Shown: positions 1 through 8,668, counted from the first letter of the stretch. The stretch is 19,275 nt of DNA from Acidobacteriaceae bacterium (GCA_030039895.1 JASHUR010000381.1:1-19275); one strand, 5' to 3'. The notes: generated by a model not told the origin, from the sequence alone. Made by a program: numbers and translations.

Positions 1-1505
1 AGGTCCAGGTACCCGTCGTTGTTAATGTCCGCCCAGGCCGCAGTCTGCGACATCGTCACGCGCCCTCCCAGCCCCGCCTGATCTGTAACATCCGTAAACG
101 TGCCGTTGCAGTTGTTGCGCAACAGCGACCGCTTCATCGGGAACTCCCACCCTCCGCGCAGCACCAGAACATCCACGCATCCATCGTTGTTGTAGTCGCC
201 AGCCACCAGGTTCAGCCCGCCCAGTTGGTTCGCCAGCCCGGCCTTCGCCGTCCAGTCGCTGAATGTCCCATCGCCGTTGTTGTGGAAGTAGTGCATCGGG
301 TCGCATACGCCCATGCTCGACGTCATCACGTCCAGGCGCCCGTTGTTCTCGAAATCCTCCACCAGCGCACCACCCGCCTCTGAGAACACATTCAGTCCCG
401 CAGCCTTCGCCACATCCACAAAGCGCCCCAGATGCTGCTCCGCGCCTTCCTTCGGCGCAAACGCGCTCTCCGGAATCAGATACGCCTTCGGCACTCCCGC
501 CGGATATTCGCCCAGCGTGCGGTACGCGAGATTCAACAGCCATCTCCCTTCATAATCGTCCGGCCTCGCCGCCAGATACTTCGTGAAGTACACAATCGCC
601 TGCCGCGAATCATCCTCCTTGCCAAAGTGCTGCTTCGCCTCCTGCGCATCCGGAGGCCACAGGCCCATCGTTCCCGAGTCCGTGTACACACCGTTCTCCA
701 TCTCCGACTTGTGCAGATACAGCGCGCCTACCGTCTCCTCCAGATTCGGCACTTCCTGTGGCACACTTTTCAGCGCGATCGCGTAGGCATCCTTCGCCTG
801 CGTAATCGACTCATCCATGTCGCCCACATACGCATGCAGTTGCGACAGCTCCCCATGGCCTTCAATCAGTTGCTCCGGAGTAAACCGCCCCGGCGCGCCC
901 TCCGCCGCCGCCAGAATCGTGCTCATCCGATTAAGCGCCTCAGCGTGGATCTGCTTGCGCAGCGAGCACACCTCCTCAAGGTTGCGCTCCCACCCCGCTG
1001 GCTTGGGATACTCCCTGAACAGCGCGTCCTCTTCCTGATCGCCAGCGACGTCAATCCCCGTCCGCACCACGCCTGACGCCACCAGCTCGCGCAGCCGTTC
1101 TGGTGTCAGCTCCTCCTCATGCGCGCGCGGCGGTAGCACCGTCAGAATGGCATAGCTTTGCCCCATCCGCACCACAGGCGAATACTGCCCCGGCCCAATT
1201 CCCTTCAACGCATCCTGTAGCTCCGCCCGCAGCTCACCAGGGTCCAGCTCGCCCATGGACCCGCCATCCACGGCGGTCGCGTCTGTCGAGACCTCCCGCG
1301 CCAGCACAGCAAAGTCCATCCCCGCCTTCAGTTGCGCCAGCACATGCTGCGCCTCTGCCTGCGAGTCAACCACGATGATTCCGATCTCTTCTTGTTTTGG
1401 GCCTCGCTGCGCCGCCTGCCCATATCCTGCGGCCACACTCGCCAGACACACCACCATCGCCGCAGCCCACACCCCGGGCCGCCGCTTCAACCATCGCAGC
1501 AACAT
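1..1505 (-). CDS. Exported parvulin-like PPIase / TPR / FG-GAP (VCBS) repeat protein, partial
   Basis: I translated this frame by hand on the minus strand. It is open from the ATG at 1505 to the window edge (501 residues, no stop), so the C terminus is missing. Residues 1 to about 31 form a signal peptide (basic start, then an Ala/Val-rich core). Residues about 40-130 resemble a PpiC/SurA-type parvulin rotamase: an A-Q-L-K-A-G-M-D-F-A stretch, then D-G-G-S-M-G-E-L, then a G-P-G-Q-Y-S-P-V segment. Residues about 165-350 are helical and TPR-like. From about 362 there are FG-GAP/VCBS-type repeats with Ca-binding D-x-N-N-D-G loops (DYNNDGCVDV, DINNDGYLDL). The protein is probably periplasmic or surface-exposed. 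Its start has only a weak GGGAG ribosome-binding site about 12 nt upstream. The rotamase part may be non-catalytic. It follows the aldolase gene on the same strand but is separated from it by a terminator. The domain calls are firm at family level; the function is unknown. Confidence 0.8.
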   Translation of the reverse strand, partial: MLLRWLKRRPGVWAAAMVVCLASVAAGYGQAAQRGPKQEEIGIIVVDSQAEAQHVLAQLKAGMDFAVLAREVSTDATAVDGGSMGELDPGELRAELQDALKGIGPGQYSPVVRMGQSYAILTVLPPRAHEEELTPERLRELVASGVVRTGIDVAGDQEEDALFREYPKPAGWERNLEEVCSLRKQIHAEALNRMSTILAAAEGAPGRFTPEQLIEGHGELSQLHAYVGDMDESITQAKDAYAIALKSVPQEVPNLEETVGALYLHKSEMENGVYTDSGTMGLWPPDAQEAKQHFGKEDDSRQAIVYFTKYLAARPDDYEGRWLLNLAYRTLGEYPAGVPKAYLIPESAFAPKEGAEQHLGRFVDVAKAAGLNVFSEAGGALVEDFENNGRLDVMTSSMGVCDPMHYFHNNGDGTFSDWTAKAGLANQLGGLNLVAGDYNNDGCVDVLVLRGGWEFPMKRSLLRNNCNGTFTDVTDQAGLGGRVTMSQTAAWADINNDGYLD

Positions 1506-1542
1506 GCACCGAGTCTACTCCCGCCACACGGCCGCACACTGC

Positions 1543-1576
1543 AAAAGAAAAACGCCGCAGCCATCGCCGCGGCGTT
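1543..1576 (-). terminator. Intrinsic terminator downstream of the LacD-family aldolase
   Basis: Read on the minus strand, an 8-bp perfect stem (AACGCCGC / GCGGCGTT, plus-strand arms 1569-1576 and 1551-1558) closes a 10-nt loop. It is followed at once by a T-rich run (TTTTTCTTTT). It lies between the aldolase stop at 1605 and the start of the next minus-strand gene at 1505. It therefore ends the aldolase transcript and suggests the next gene has its own promoter. Confidence 0.85.
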
Positions 1577-1604
1577 TCCTGTATCGCCAGTCCGTACTCA
1601 GCTC

Positions 1605-2621
1605 TTATGCCAGAACTGCTTCTCCGGCTTCCACCTTGTTGTACCAGGAATGAGCAGCCTTGAGTGCGCGGTTTACATTCTCGATGTTCTCCACGCCCGT
1701 CGTATTCAGCCACTGCTCAAACGCCTTCGCGCCCTGCTTTGCGTAAACGGCAATACCGTCCTTCCAGGTCGCGCGCCCGCACAGCACGCCGTTAAAGCTC
1801 ACCCCGCTCTCCGCCGTCAGCTCCAGCGTCTCAATAAACACCGGGTTGCTCACGCCCGCCGACAGATAAATGAACGGCTTGTGCGTCGACGACGCCGCAA
1901 TGCGGAAATGCTCCAGAGCTTCCGCGCGCGTGTACGCCTGCTCGCCCTTGAAGGCCTTCGTTCCGGCCACAAACTCCATCTGGATCGGAACCTCAACCTT
2001 CAGCACGTCCACGGCATAGCGCTCTTTGCCGAACTCCTCCATCGACCCGGTCACAACGTCCGGCTTGCGCTTCGCATACGCCAGGCTCTTCTCGCCTTCC
2101 CCGTGCACATCGTAGCCCACCAGCTCCAGGAAGAACGGAATATCGTGCGCGCGGCACTCATCGCCAATGCGCTCCACCCAGGCCTGCTTGTGGTCGTTGA
2201 TCGCCGACTTCTCGTACGGCGTGTAGTACAGCAAAATCTTGATGCAGTCCGCGCCTGCTTCCTTCAGCCGCCGCACCGACCACAAGTCCAGCAGATCAGG
2301 CAGCCGCCCCGGCAGAGCCGCGTCATAGCCCGTCTTCTCATAGGCCAGCAGCAATCCCTTGCCGTTGCGCTTCTTCGACGCCGGCAGTCCGTACTCGGGG
2401 TCCAGCAGAATCGCCGACGCATGCTTGGTCAGCACCTCGGTTACCAGTTCCTTGAACTCGATCAGCGCCTCGTCCGGAACCTCCGCCACGCCCTTTTCCT
2501 TGGCGAGAGATTTCTTCAGCGACCCGCGCTGGTCCATGGCAGCCGCGGCAATCACACCGCGTGCATCCGACACGGCCTTCAGTCCGGCCAGTTTACCGGG
2601 AGTAATCTTTGTAGACATCAT
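1605..2621 (-). CDS. lacD: Class I aldolase of the LacD family (tagatose 1,6-bisphosphate aldolase-like)
   Basis: This 338-residue cytosolic protein is close to the roughly 326 residues usual for LacD. The family cleaves tagatose 1,6-bisphosphate (and related ketose phosphates) to DHAP and glyceraldehyde 3-phosphate through a lysine Schiff base. The residues known from streptococcal LacD (Asp27, Lys125, Glu163, Lys205) are all found at a constant +3 offset: D30 in AMDQRGSL, K128 in CIKILLYY, E166 in FFLELVGYD and K208 in LKVEVP, the Schiff-base lysine. The start is set by an AGGAG at 2627-2631, in front of two adjacent ATGs (2621 and 2618). The longer frame to 2663 would place the ribosome-binding site inside the gene. 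No other tagatose-pathway gene (lacAB, lacC) is nearby, so the substrate could be a different ketose phosphate, for example one of those used by YihT-type relatives. The gene is monocistronic, with a terminator 29 nt after the stop. Confidence 0.9.
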   Translation of the reverse strand: MMSTKITPGKLAGLKAVSDARGVIAAAAMDQRGSLKKSLAKEKGVAEVPDEALIEFKELVTEVLTKHASAILLDPEYGLPASKKRNGKGLLLAYEKTGYDAALPGRLPDLLDLWSVRRLKEAGADCIKILLYYTPYEKSAINDHKQAWVERIGDECRAHDIPFFLELVGYDVHGEGEKSLAYAKRKPDVVTGSMEEFGKERYAVDVLKVEVPIQMEFVAGTKAFKGEQAYTRAEALEHFRIAASSTHKPFIYLSAGVSNPVFIETLELTAESGVSFNGVLCGRATWKDGIAVYAKQGAKAFEQWLNTTGVENIENVNRALKAAHSWYNKVEAGEAVLA

Positions 2622-2870
2622 TCCATCTCCTGACTTCTTGCCTGGTTCCCAGGCGGGATTCACTTGAAAACTGCGTTCAAGGTCATTCTATGACATTTCC
2701 CACACCCGCGCCCTAATGCTCCGCACCTCACGCAGTTCATGCCAAACCACCTACATCCGACGCCACTCTCGACCCAATTTCGTGGAAGCGCTAGCCGACT
2801 ACTAACGGAGCAACTTGATGTAACATTTGCGCGAGTAGCTACTTGAATCTTGAACCACTGAACATAAAAT

Positions 2871-4352
2871 ATGATCTCTGCGAGCCAGATATACGATTTC
2901 GTTCATTGCCCACACAGGGTACTCATGGATGAAGTGGGTGTTGCAAACGAACGAGACGAAACGTCCCCGTTCGTCGAACTCCTCTGGGAACAAGGGCTAG
3001 TCCATGAGAATGCGATTGGAGATGCACTCCCGATCACCGCAAACCTGAAGTCAATCGCGCTAGCGGATCGTGAACAAGGGACTCTAGCGGCTATGGCTCG
3101 TCACGAGCCGCTCATATATGGAGGACGCCTAACGAGCGGTGATTTAATCGGCGAACCAGACCTCATGGAATGGAATGGTGTTGGCTATACACCTGGCGAC
3201 ATCAAGTCTGGTTCAGGTTTTGAGGGGGATGAGAACGACGGTAAATTCAAAAAGCACTACGCATTCCAACTTGCGCACTATGTCTTCATTCTTGAACAGT
3301 TAGCGCTCGCCCAACCTGATCGCGCACCGTACATTATTGACCGACATGGTAATCGGGTCTCATATCAACTGATGGAACCCCAAGGCGTCCGCAACACAAC
3401 AACATGGTGGGATGCCTACCACGAGGCGTTGGCTGAAATACGTGCAATCCTCACTCAAAAGAAAGAGTCTAAGCCTGCACTCAGTTCTGTGTGTGGCTTG
3501 TGCCACTGGCGATCATCTTGCAAAAAATCGCTTGAAAGTGAAGGTGACCTCACCCTTATCGCAGAATTAGGGCGATCAAGTCGGGACAAGATCAGTGGAG
3601 TCATTCCCAGTATTCAAGCTTTTGCAGACAGTGATCCAAACAAATATGTGCAAGGGAGCAAAACTGTCTTCTCCGGAATAGGGCCGGGCAGCTTGTTCAA
3701 GTTTCACTCTCGAGCGCAGTTACTCAGTACACCTGGTGCAGCACCCTACCTGAAACAAGCAATAACACTTCCCGTTAATCGGAATGAGGTCTTCTTCGAC
3801 ATTGAGGCCGACCCAATGCACGATTTCGTGTATTTACATGGGTTTGTAGCACGCGAACATGGACGCCGTGAAACAGCGACCTTTGTAGCCCATTTTGCAG
3901 CCGGGATCGAAGATGCACATGAGGAAGAAGCATTCCGAGGCGCATGGATTTACTTAACTGCACGGGCCACAGACTCAACAATTTATTACTACTCTAAATA
4001 CGAAAGAACCGAGTACAAGAAATTGGCGTCGAAATATCCGGGTGTATGCTCTGTTAGAGACGTTGAAGATTTGTTTGCGCTCCCGGTAATGATCGATCTC
4101 TATTACAACGTCATCAAGAGCTCTACTGAATGGCCACTCTACGATCAATCTATTAAATCCATTGCAAAATATCTTGGGTTTCAATGGCGCGATGCAAATC
4201 CTTCCGGTGCAGCCTCTATCGAGTGGTATAACCGCTGGATCGAAACTAACGATGGATCAATCAAACAACGCATCCTCGATTACAACGAAGACGATTGCCT
4301 TGCAACAGGAGTTGTTGTGGATGGAATTCAGTCATTGCCCATAAAGATCTAA
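2871..4352 (+). CDS. TM0106-type RecB-like nuclease with C-terminal RNase H-like (DEDD) domain
   Basis: This 493-residue protein has two nuclease modules. The N-terminal half is Cas4/RecB-like PD-(D/E)xK: D97 in GEPDLMEW, D110-I-K112 in GDIKSG, and Q133 in the Q-x3-Y motif FQLAHY. C13 (FVHCPHR) together with C208, C211 and C217 (CGLCHWRSSC) would bind a 4Fe-4S cluster as in Cas4 and AddB. The C-terminal half is a predicted RNase H-like exonuclease of the DEDD type: D310-I-E312 in FFDIEADP, and D470-Y-N-E-D-D475 near the end. All motifs are intact. The start is fixed because an in-frame TAA lies at 2865-2867, but no ribosome-binding site is visible. Codon and base use is plainly more AT-rich than in the flanking genes, which suggests acquisition. 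No cas, helicase or other defence gene is adjacent. The role is probably DNA processing or repair, or defence; it is not established for the family. Confidence 0.85.
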   Translation: MISASQIYDFVHCPHRVLMDEVGVANERDETSPFVELLWEQGLVHENAIGDALPITANLKSIALADREQGTLAAMARHEPLIYGGRLTSGDLIGEPDLMEWNGVGYTPGDIKSGSGFEGDENDGKFKKHYAFQLAHYVFILEQLALAQPDRAPYIIDRHGNRVSYQLMEPQGVRNTTTWWDAYHEALAEIRAILTQKKESKPALSSVCGLCHWRSSCKKSLESEGDLTLIAELGRSSRDKISGVIPSIQAFADSDPNKYVQGSKTVFSGIGPGSLFKFHSRAQLLSTPGAAPYLKQAITLPVNRNEVFFDIEADPMHDFVYLHGFVAREHGRRETATFVAHFAAGIEDAHEEEAFRGAWIYLTARATDSTIYYYSKYERTEYKKLASKYPGVCSVRDVEDLFALPVMIDLYYNVIKSSTEWPLYDQSIKSIAKYLGFQWRDANPSGAASIEWYNRWIETNDGSIKQRILDYNEDDCLATGVVVDGIQSLPIKI

Positions 4353-4415
4353 ACGCACTCTCACCTTCCCCTCATCCCCTCCGCTCGCACATACTGATGA
4401 ATAGGAGGGAATTGC

Positions 4416-5186
4416 ATGACCTGCTCGAAGTTGTGGATCGCAGTCGCTGGCTGCGTGCTCTTTTCCGGGTTCGCCCGCGCGCAAGCGCCCAACACGATCA
4501 AGACCCAGGCGCCGAACACTCTCACTCCGCAACAAAAACAGGACGGCTGGCAGCTGCTCTTCAACGGACACAACCTCGACGGCTGGCACTCCTACCTGCA
4601 AAAAGGCACCGGCAAGGACTGGTCCGTGGTCGACGGAGCCATCCAGCTCAAGAAGACCAACCAGGACCCGCCCGAGGACTACGCCGACCTGGTCACCGAC
4701 GGCCAGTACAAAAACTTCGACCTCAAGCTCGAGTGGAAGGCGCGCCCCTGCATCGACAGCGGCGTCATGTTCTACGTGCATGAGTCGCCCGAGTACCACG
4801 ACACCTACGACACCGGCGTCGAAATGCAGATCGCCGACCTCGCCTGCACCGTCCCCGACAGCCGCGTCCTCAAGGAGCGCTCCGGCGACATCTTCGACAT
4901 GATCTCCGACCCCGTGGAGTGGGTCCGCCCCGCCGGCGAGTGGAACCAGTTTGAGATCATCGCCGACCACGGCCACCTGCAGCTTTTCCAGAACGGCCAC
5001 AAGGTCATCGACACCCAGCTCTGGGACGCCAACTGGAACCAGCTCATCGCCGGAACCAAATTCGCCCACTTCCCTGGCTACAGCAAGTACCGCGTCGGGC
5101 ACATCTCGCTGCAGGGCACCGAGCCCAAAGGCCCTCCCGGAGTCAAGCTCTGCTTCCGCAACATCATGATCAAAAAGCTCGACTGA
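4416..5186 (+). CDS. Secreted DUF1080 / 3-keto-disaccharide hydrolase-like protein
   Basis: This is a 256-residue concanavalin-like beta-sandwich protein of the DUF1080 family. Diagnostic segments are GWQLLFNGHNLDGWHSY near residue 45, WSVVDGAIQL, a central segment FDLKLEWKARPCIDSGVMF, and the C-terminal GPPGVKLCFRNIMIKKLD. Family members are usually exported, and several hydrolyse 3-keto-glycosides. An N-terminal signal peptide of about 22 residues ends at ARA-Q. A lipobox-like V-A-G-C at residues 10-13 comes unusually early, so I prefer a secreted protein to a lipoprotein. The start is certain: a perfect AGGAGG at 4403-4408 lies 7 nt upstream of the ATG. The gene stands alone, 63 nt after the nuclease gene, but returns to the high-GC composition of the rest of the window. 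A hairpin follows 21 nt after the stop. Confidence 0.9.
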   Translation: MTCSKLWIAVAGCVLFSGFARAQAPNTIKTQAPNTLTPQQKQDGWQLLFNGHNLDGWHSYLQKGTGKDWSVVDGAIQLKKTNQDPPEDYADLVTDGQYKNFDLKLEWKARPCIDSGVMFYVHESPEYHDTYDTGVEMQIADLACTVPDSRVLKERSGDIFDMISDPVEWVRPAGEWNQFEIIADHGHLQLFQNGHKVIDTQLWDANWNQLIAGTKFAHFPGYSKYRVGHISLQGTEPKGPPGVKLCFRNIMIKKLD

Positions 5187-5207
5187 CGGCAGTCCGGAAC
5201 CACCACT

Positions 5208-5236
5208 GGCCGGGCATCATGCCCGGCCTTCTCGTC
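5208..5236 (+). terminator. Hairpin terminator between convergent DUF1080 and ADOP permease genes
   Basis: An 8-bp perfect GC stem (GGCCGGGC at 5208-5215, GCCCGGCC at 5221-5228) with a 5-nt ATCAT loop is followed by the T-rich stretch TTCTCGTCT. It lies just after the DUF1080 stop and abuts the end of the convergent permease gene at 5237, so it may slow polymerase from both sides. The tail is T-rich only in the plus direction. Confidence 0.75.
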
Positions 5237-8005
5237 TCACTCACATCGCAGCGAAACCACCGGATCTACCATCGCCGCCCGTCGCGCTGGAAGCCATGCA
5301 GCAAGCGCTGTTACCGCAGCAATCACCAGCACCGCAACCGCCAGAATCGACGGATCGAACGGGCTCATCTCGTACAGTTGCGAACGGACGGCGTTTGCAG
5401 CGCCCAGCGCAACCGGCAGCCCCAGCACAAGACCGAGCGCCAGCAGCCACAGTGACTCGCGCAGGACCATCCATTGCACGCCACCCTGCGTCGCTCCGAG
5501 CGCAATGCGAACGCCAATTTCATTCTGCCTGCGAAGCACGCCGAAACTCATCACACCATAAAGCCCGATGCACGCCAGCAGCAGCGCCAGTGCCGAAAAC
5601 GCCGTCGTCAGACGCGAAATCAGCGTCTCATGGCTCACAAAGGTTTCCACCTGCTCCTGGATCGTCCGTATTTGCAACAGTGGCAAATTCGGATCCACGC
5701 TCGCCACTGCTCTGCGAAGGTCCGCAATGCTGCCTGCCGGATCTCTCTTCGTCCGCAACAGCATCGTATACGCAAAACTGTCCCCAATCCCCTCGCCGTT
5801 CTTGCCCACAATCTGCGCCAGCGGAAGATAAACGATCGGCGATGGCTTTTCCCTCGGTCCGAAGAATTTCGTATTCTGCGCAACACCTACGATCCGCCAC
5901 GGCCCGGCAACCGAATCAATTCCAATCTTCAGCGTCCGACCGATTGCGTCTCCATGCGGAAAATATTTTTTCGCAATGACCTCGTTGATCACGGCCACCT
6001 TTGCTGTCCCGGCGTGGTCCGCCGGTGCAATCGCGCGCCCCGCGACAATAGGAATTCCAGTCGTCTCAAAGTAACGGCCAGAAACGCGCTCCAGCACCGA
6101 CCCCATGTCTTCCCTCGGGGCAGGGGTATAGCCTGGAATCGTCAGTGAGGAATGCCATGCTCCCTGGCTCATAGGCGGCACGGCGGAAAGTGCCACGGAC
6201 TGCACTCCCGGAATCGCCGACAGCCGGTCAATCAACCGCTGATTCAGCGCCGGAACCTGCTCTGGCGTATAGCCCGCAAGATGCGGATCAAACCCCGCAA
6301 TCAACAAATGTGTCTGATTAAACCCAAGATTTTGGTCCTGCAGCTTTTCAAGCGTGCGCAGAAATAGTCCGGCGCCAACCAGTAGCAGAACCGAAAGCAT
6401 GATCTGTACCGTGACCAGCGCATTCGGCCAGAACCGCCCCTTCCGGCCACCGGCACCCGACGCCGTACGGGCATTCGCATTTGAGGCAAGCCTCGCGGAA
6501 GACCGCCCCACATGCAGCGCCGGAGCCAGCCCAAACAGCGCTCCCGCAAGCAATGACACGCCCAGCGTAAACAGCAGCGTTGTTGCATCCGGCCTCGCGC
6601 TCAGAGGTGAATATGTAGCTCCCTCGGCTACAAATGCAATCAGCGTGCGCGTCGCAGCAAAAGCAACGGCGAGCCCGCACGCACCCCCGGCCAGCGAAAG
6701 CAGAATCGCCTCCATAAAGCTTTGCCGTACAATCCGCGCCCGGCTCGAACCCAGCGCCAGCCGCGTCGCGATCTCCCGCTGTCTCATCACCGCGCGCGCC
6801 AGCAAAAAGTTGGCGAGATTTGCGCACGCGATCAGCAGCACGATCCCTACCACGGCCATCAGGATATTGAGCGACGTCCCATATTTGTCGCCAATGTGCG
6901 AAACGCCGCTGCCGCCCGGCGCGAGCTTGTCCGTCAGGCGCCCAATCTCCGCCCGCCGCTCCGGCGTAATCGTCTTGCCTTCCCCGGCCAGCACATAATT
7001 GCGAATCTGCGTGTCAAGCCACTGCTGATCGGCGGCAACCGACGATTGCGGACTGGTCCGCGCAAACATATGCAGAAAATAAAAAGACCGCGGCGCCAGC
7101 ATGCCCGGTTGCATCATAATCGCTTCGGCCATGGTCAGCGGCGCCCACAGATCCGGAGGATCAAAGTCGCGCGACATTCCGTGAAACCGCTCCGGCATCA
7201 CGCCAATCACCGTAAACGGCGTGGAGTTAATGTTGATCGTTCTCCCCACAATCGCCGGATCCGACGACAGCACCTTCTGCCAGAAGTGGTGGCTAACCAC
7301 AACCACCGCGTTCTGCCCGGGCGCGCTCGCATCCGAGGGAGTAATTGTTCGCCCTATCATCGGCTCCGCGCCAAGCACGCCGAAGAAGTTCCCGGACACC
7401 AGGCTCGTTGTGACCTGCTCCGCTGCGCCCGCACCCGGCACCCGCACGCTCACCTCGGGAGGAAAGCTGCTATACGACGCGACTCCCGCAAAGGGCCCGG
7501 GATGCCGCTCCAGCTGCAGCGCAAAGTCATATGTGTACTGGTCATACGTACCGACGTCGACCCCTCCCAGGATGCCATTACTCAGCGACTTCCCGAACAG
7601 CACCAGCTGCTGCGGTTTGTAAACCGGAAGGCTCTGCAACAGGACCTGCTTGATCAGAGTAAAGATGGCCGTGTTGGCTCCAATTCCCAGCGCCAGTGAA
7701 AGCACCGCGATCAGCGTAAAGCCGGGAGATCGCATCAACCCGCGCAGGCTCAGTCGCAGATCAGACAAGAAGCTCTCAACCCACGACTCCCACCCCGCCG
7801 ACCGCACGTGGTGCTTCACGGCATTCCTGCTGCCCATCTCAATGCGCGCCGCCCGCTCCGCCGCATCCGCAGGCATGCCCTGCCGCATCTTTTCACCTAC
7901 TGACGCGTCGTGAAACGCTTGCAGCTCCTCATCCAGCTCACGCTCCGTCCGCTTCGAATGCATCAGCGATCGGAACCCCGAATTCAGGCTTCTCCAAAAA
8001 CTCAT
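5237..8005 (-). CDS. ABC transporter permease of the ADOP type (MacB-like, duplicated FtsX domains)
   Basis: This 922-residue inner-membrane protein belongs to the acidobacterial duplicated orphan permease type. Residues 1-90 are a soluble, charged N-terminal segment ([14 protein letters not shown]). The first membrane helix ([19 protein letters not shown]) is at about 95-118. A MacB-type periplasmic domain comes next, then an FtsX block ([24 protein letters not shown] with following helices). A second periplasmic domain and a second FtsX block ([32 protein letters not shown]) end near the C terminus. No ATP-binding subunit is encoded nearby, as is typical of these orphans. I chose the ATG at 8005 because AAGGAG (plus-strand CTCCTT 8013-8018) lies 7 nt upstream; an in-frame ATG at 8044 would overlap padR. 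The gene follows padR by 16 nt, so the two are co-transcribed. The transported substrate is unknown. Confidence 0.92.
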   Translation of the reverse strand: MSFWRSLNSGFRSLMHSKRTERELDEELQAFHDASVGEKMRQGMPADAAERAARIEMGSRNAVKHHVRSAGWESWVESFLSDLRLSLRGLMRSPGFTLIAVLSLALGIGANTAIFTLIKQVLLQSLPVYKPQQLVLFGKSLSNGILGGVDVGTYDQYTYDFALQLERHPGPFAGVASYSSFPPEVSVRVPGAGAAEQVTTSLVSGNFFGVLGAEPMIGRTITPSDASAPGQNAVVVVSHHFWQKVLSSDPAIVGRTININSTPFTVIGVMPERFHGMSRDFDPPDLWAPLTMAEAIMMQPGMLAPRSFYFLHMFARTSPQSSVAADQQWLDTQIRNYVLAGEGKTITPERRAEIGRLTDKLAPGGSGVSHIGDKYGTSLNILMAVVGIVLLIACANLANFLLARAVMRQREIATRLALGSSRARIVRQSFMEAILLSLAGGACGLAVAFAATRTLIAFVAEGATYSPLSARPDATTLLFTLGVSLLAGALFGLAPALHVGRSSARLASNANARTASGAGGRKGRFWPNALVTVQIMLSVLLLVGAGLFLRTLEKLQDQNLGFNQTHLLIAGFDPHLAGYTPEQVPALNQRLIDRLSAIPGVQSVALSAVPPMSQGAWHSSLTIPGYTPAPREDMGSVLERVSGRYFETTGIPIVAGRAIAPADHAGTAKVAVINEVIAKKYFPHGDAIGRTLKIGIDSVAGPWRIVGVAQNTKFFGPREKPSPIVYLPLAQIVGKNGEGIGDSFAYTMLLRTKRDPAGSIADLRRAVASVDPNLPLLQIRTIQEQVETFVSHETLISRLTTAFSALALLLACIGLYGVMSFGVLRRQNEIGVRIALGATQGGVQWMVLRESLWLLALGLVLGLPVALGAANAVRSQLYEMSPFDPSILAVAVLVIAAVTALAAWLPARRAAMVDPVVSLRCE

Positions 8006-8021
8006 CGCAATGCTCCTTCGC

Positions 8022-8345
8022 TCACGCTTCCAGAATTCTGGCAATCGCCGCGGTCTGCCGGTCCCAGGTAGCCCGCTCGTCGGCCAGCGCCTTGCGTCCC
8101 CGCGCCGTCAGCATGTAATACTTTGCCCGTCGATTGTTCTCAGACGCCCGCCACTCGCTCTTCACTCGTCCCGCGCGCTCCATACGCGCCAGCGCCGGCA
8201 GCAGCGAGCCCGGATTCACGCGAAACACACCCCGGCTCACCTGCTCGATGCGCAGCGCAACGCCATACCCATGCATCGGCTCCAGAGCCAGCGTCTTCAA
8301 GATCAGCATTTCCAGCGTCCCCTGCACAACATCGCCATTTCCCAT
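8022..8345 (-). CDS. PadR-family transcriptional regulator
   Basis: This 107-residue winged-helix protein has the length and layout of short PadR regulators. It starts [18 protein letters not shown], then [40 protein letters not shown] (helix-turn-helix and recognition helix), the wing with [14 protein letters not shown], and a C-terminal dimerisation helix. PadR proteins are usually repressors of the adjacent membrane-transport genes. This one sits directly upstream of the ADOP permease, with 16 nt between them, which is the standard acidobacterial padR-ADOP pairing. AGAGGAG lies 6 nt before the ATG. A large inverted repeat ending at this ribosome-binding site suggests autoregulation. The effector is unknown. 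Confidence 0.92.
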   Translation of the reverse strand: MGNGDVVQGTLEMLILKTLALEPMHGYGVALRIEQVSRGVFRVNPGSLLPALARMERAGRVKSEWRASENNRRAKYYMLTARGRKALADERATWDRQTAAIARILEA

Positions 8346-8358
8346 GCGCTTCTCCTCT

Positions 8359-8396
8359 TGACTATCTAGAGGAGCATGCCTCCCTCTAGATTGTCA
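8359..8396. promoter_or_regulatory. 38-bp inverted repeat, likely PadR operator
   Basis: Two 14-bp arms are identical in inverted orientation except for one base pair (TGAC-x-ATCTAGAGG facing its complement), around a 10-nt centre. The inner edge touches the padR ribosome-binding site. The outer edge contains TTGACA, a possible -35 box, read on the minus strand at 8397-8392. I see no good -10 at normal spacing. The position argues for control of padR and the permease; that PadR is the binder is inference. Confidence 0.6.
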
Positions 8397-8502
8397 AGTG
8401 GGATGCGCATAGATCCTTTATGCAGCCCCTTATTCCCCGTACAACGCTTTCTCGCTCGACACCGCCTCGCCCACGTTCCTTTCGCCGTCCGCGCGCTTCT
8501 GC

Positions 8503-8532
8503 TTGACAGCCGCAGCCTATGCTGGCTACTCT
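8503..8532 (+). promoter_or_regulatory. Sigma-70-like promoter of the glycosidase/FGE-like gene
   Basis: A perfect TTGACA (8503-8508) and a weak -10 TACTCT (8527-8532) are 18 nt apart. They have the same -35 sequence, the same spacing and the same position relative to the palindrome as the TonB receptor promoter. This lies in the 338-nt gap between padR and the glycosidase/FGE-like gene. The rest of the gap holds the padR operator on one side and an untranslated leader (about 8540-8683) carrying the LacI-type operator on the other; I see no gene in it. Confidence 0.55.
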
Positions 8533-8546
8533 CGATGGGGTCGCGG

Positions 8547-8558
8547 TGAAACGTTTCA
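8547..8558. promoter_or_regulatory. LacI-family operator upstream of the glycosidase/FGE-like gene
   Basis: TGAAACGTTTCA is a perfect 12-bp palindrome with the central CG typical of LacI/GalR-family sites. It begins 44 nt after the start of the TTGACA box, so it lies just downstream of the expected transcription start. An identical copy precedes the TonB receptor gene. Confidence 0.75.
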
Positions 8559-8668
8559 TCTTGGCAGGCTTCAGGCGGCCTCATCCGCCGCTCTGGACGG
8601 AATATCGCCGCGTCAAGACAGGGACGCTCAGGAACCTCGGTATTGCAGTGTCCCCGTCATCACGATTT

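Noticed and set aside
432..2633. Long plus-strand open frames (432-1076 and 1332-2633)
   Set aside because: They are antisense to the parvulin/VCBS protein and the LacD-family aldolase, whose motifs are unmistakable. Their products are Arg/Leu/His-rich with no recognisable domain, as expected of shadows in GC-rich DNA.
4332..5102. 256-codon minus-strand frame over the DUF1080 gene
   Set aside because: It is antisense to a clear DUF1080 protein with a perfect ribosome-binding site. Its product is a Val/Gly/Asp/Leu-rich shadow without a domain.
5296..7913. Several plus-strand open frames across the permease gene
   Set aside because: They are antisense to the ADOP permease, are rich in Arg/Pro/Ser, and lack ribosome-binding sites and domains.
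7911..7922. TGAAACGCTTGC, a 9/12 match to the regulon operator
   Set aside because: It lies inside the permease coding sequence, is not palindromic and has no promoter next to it.
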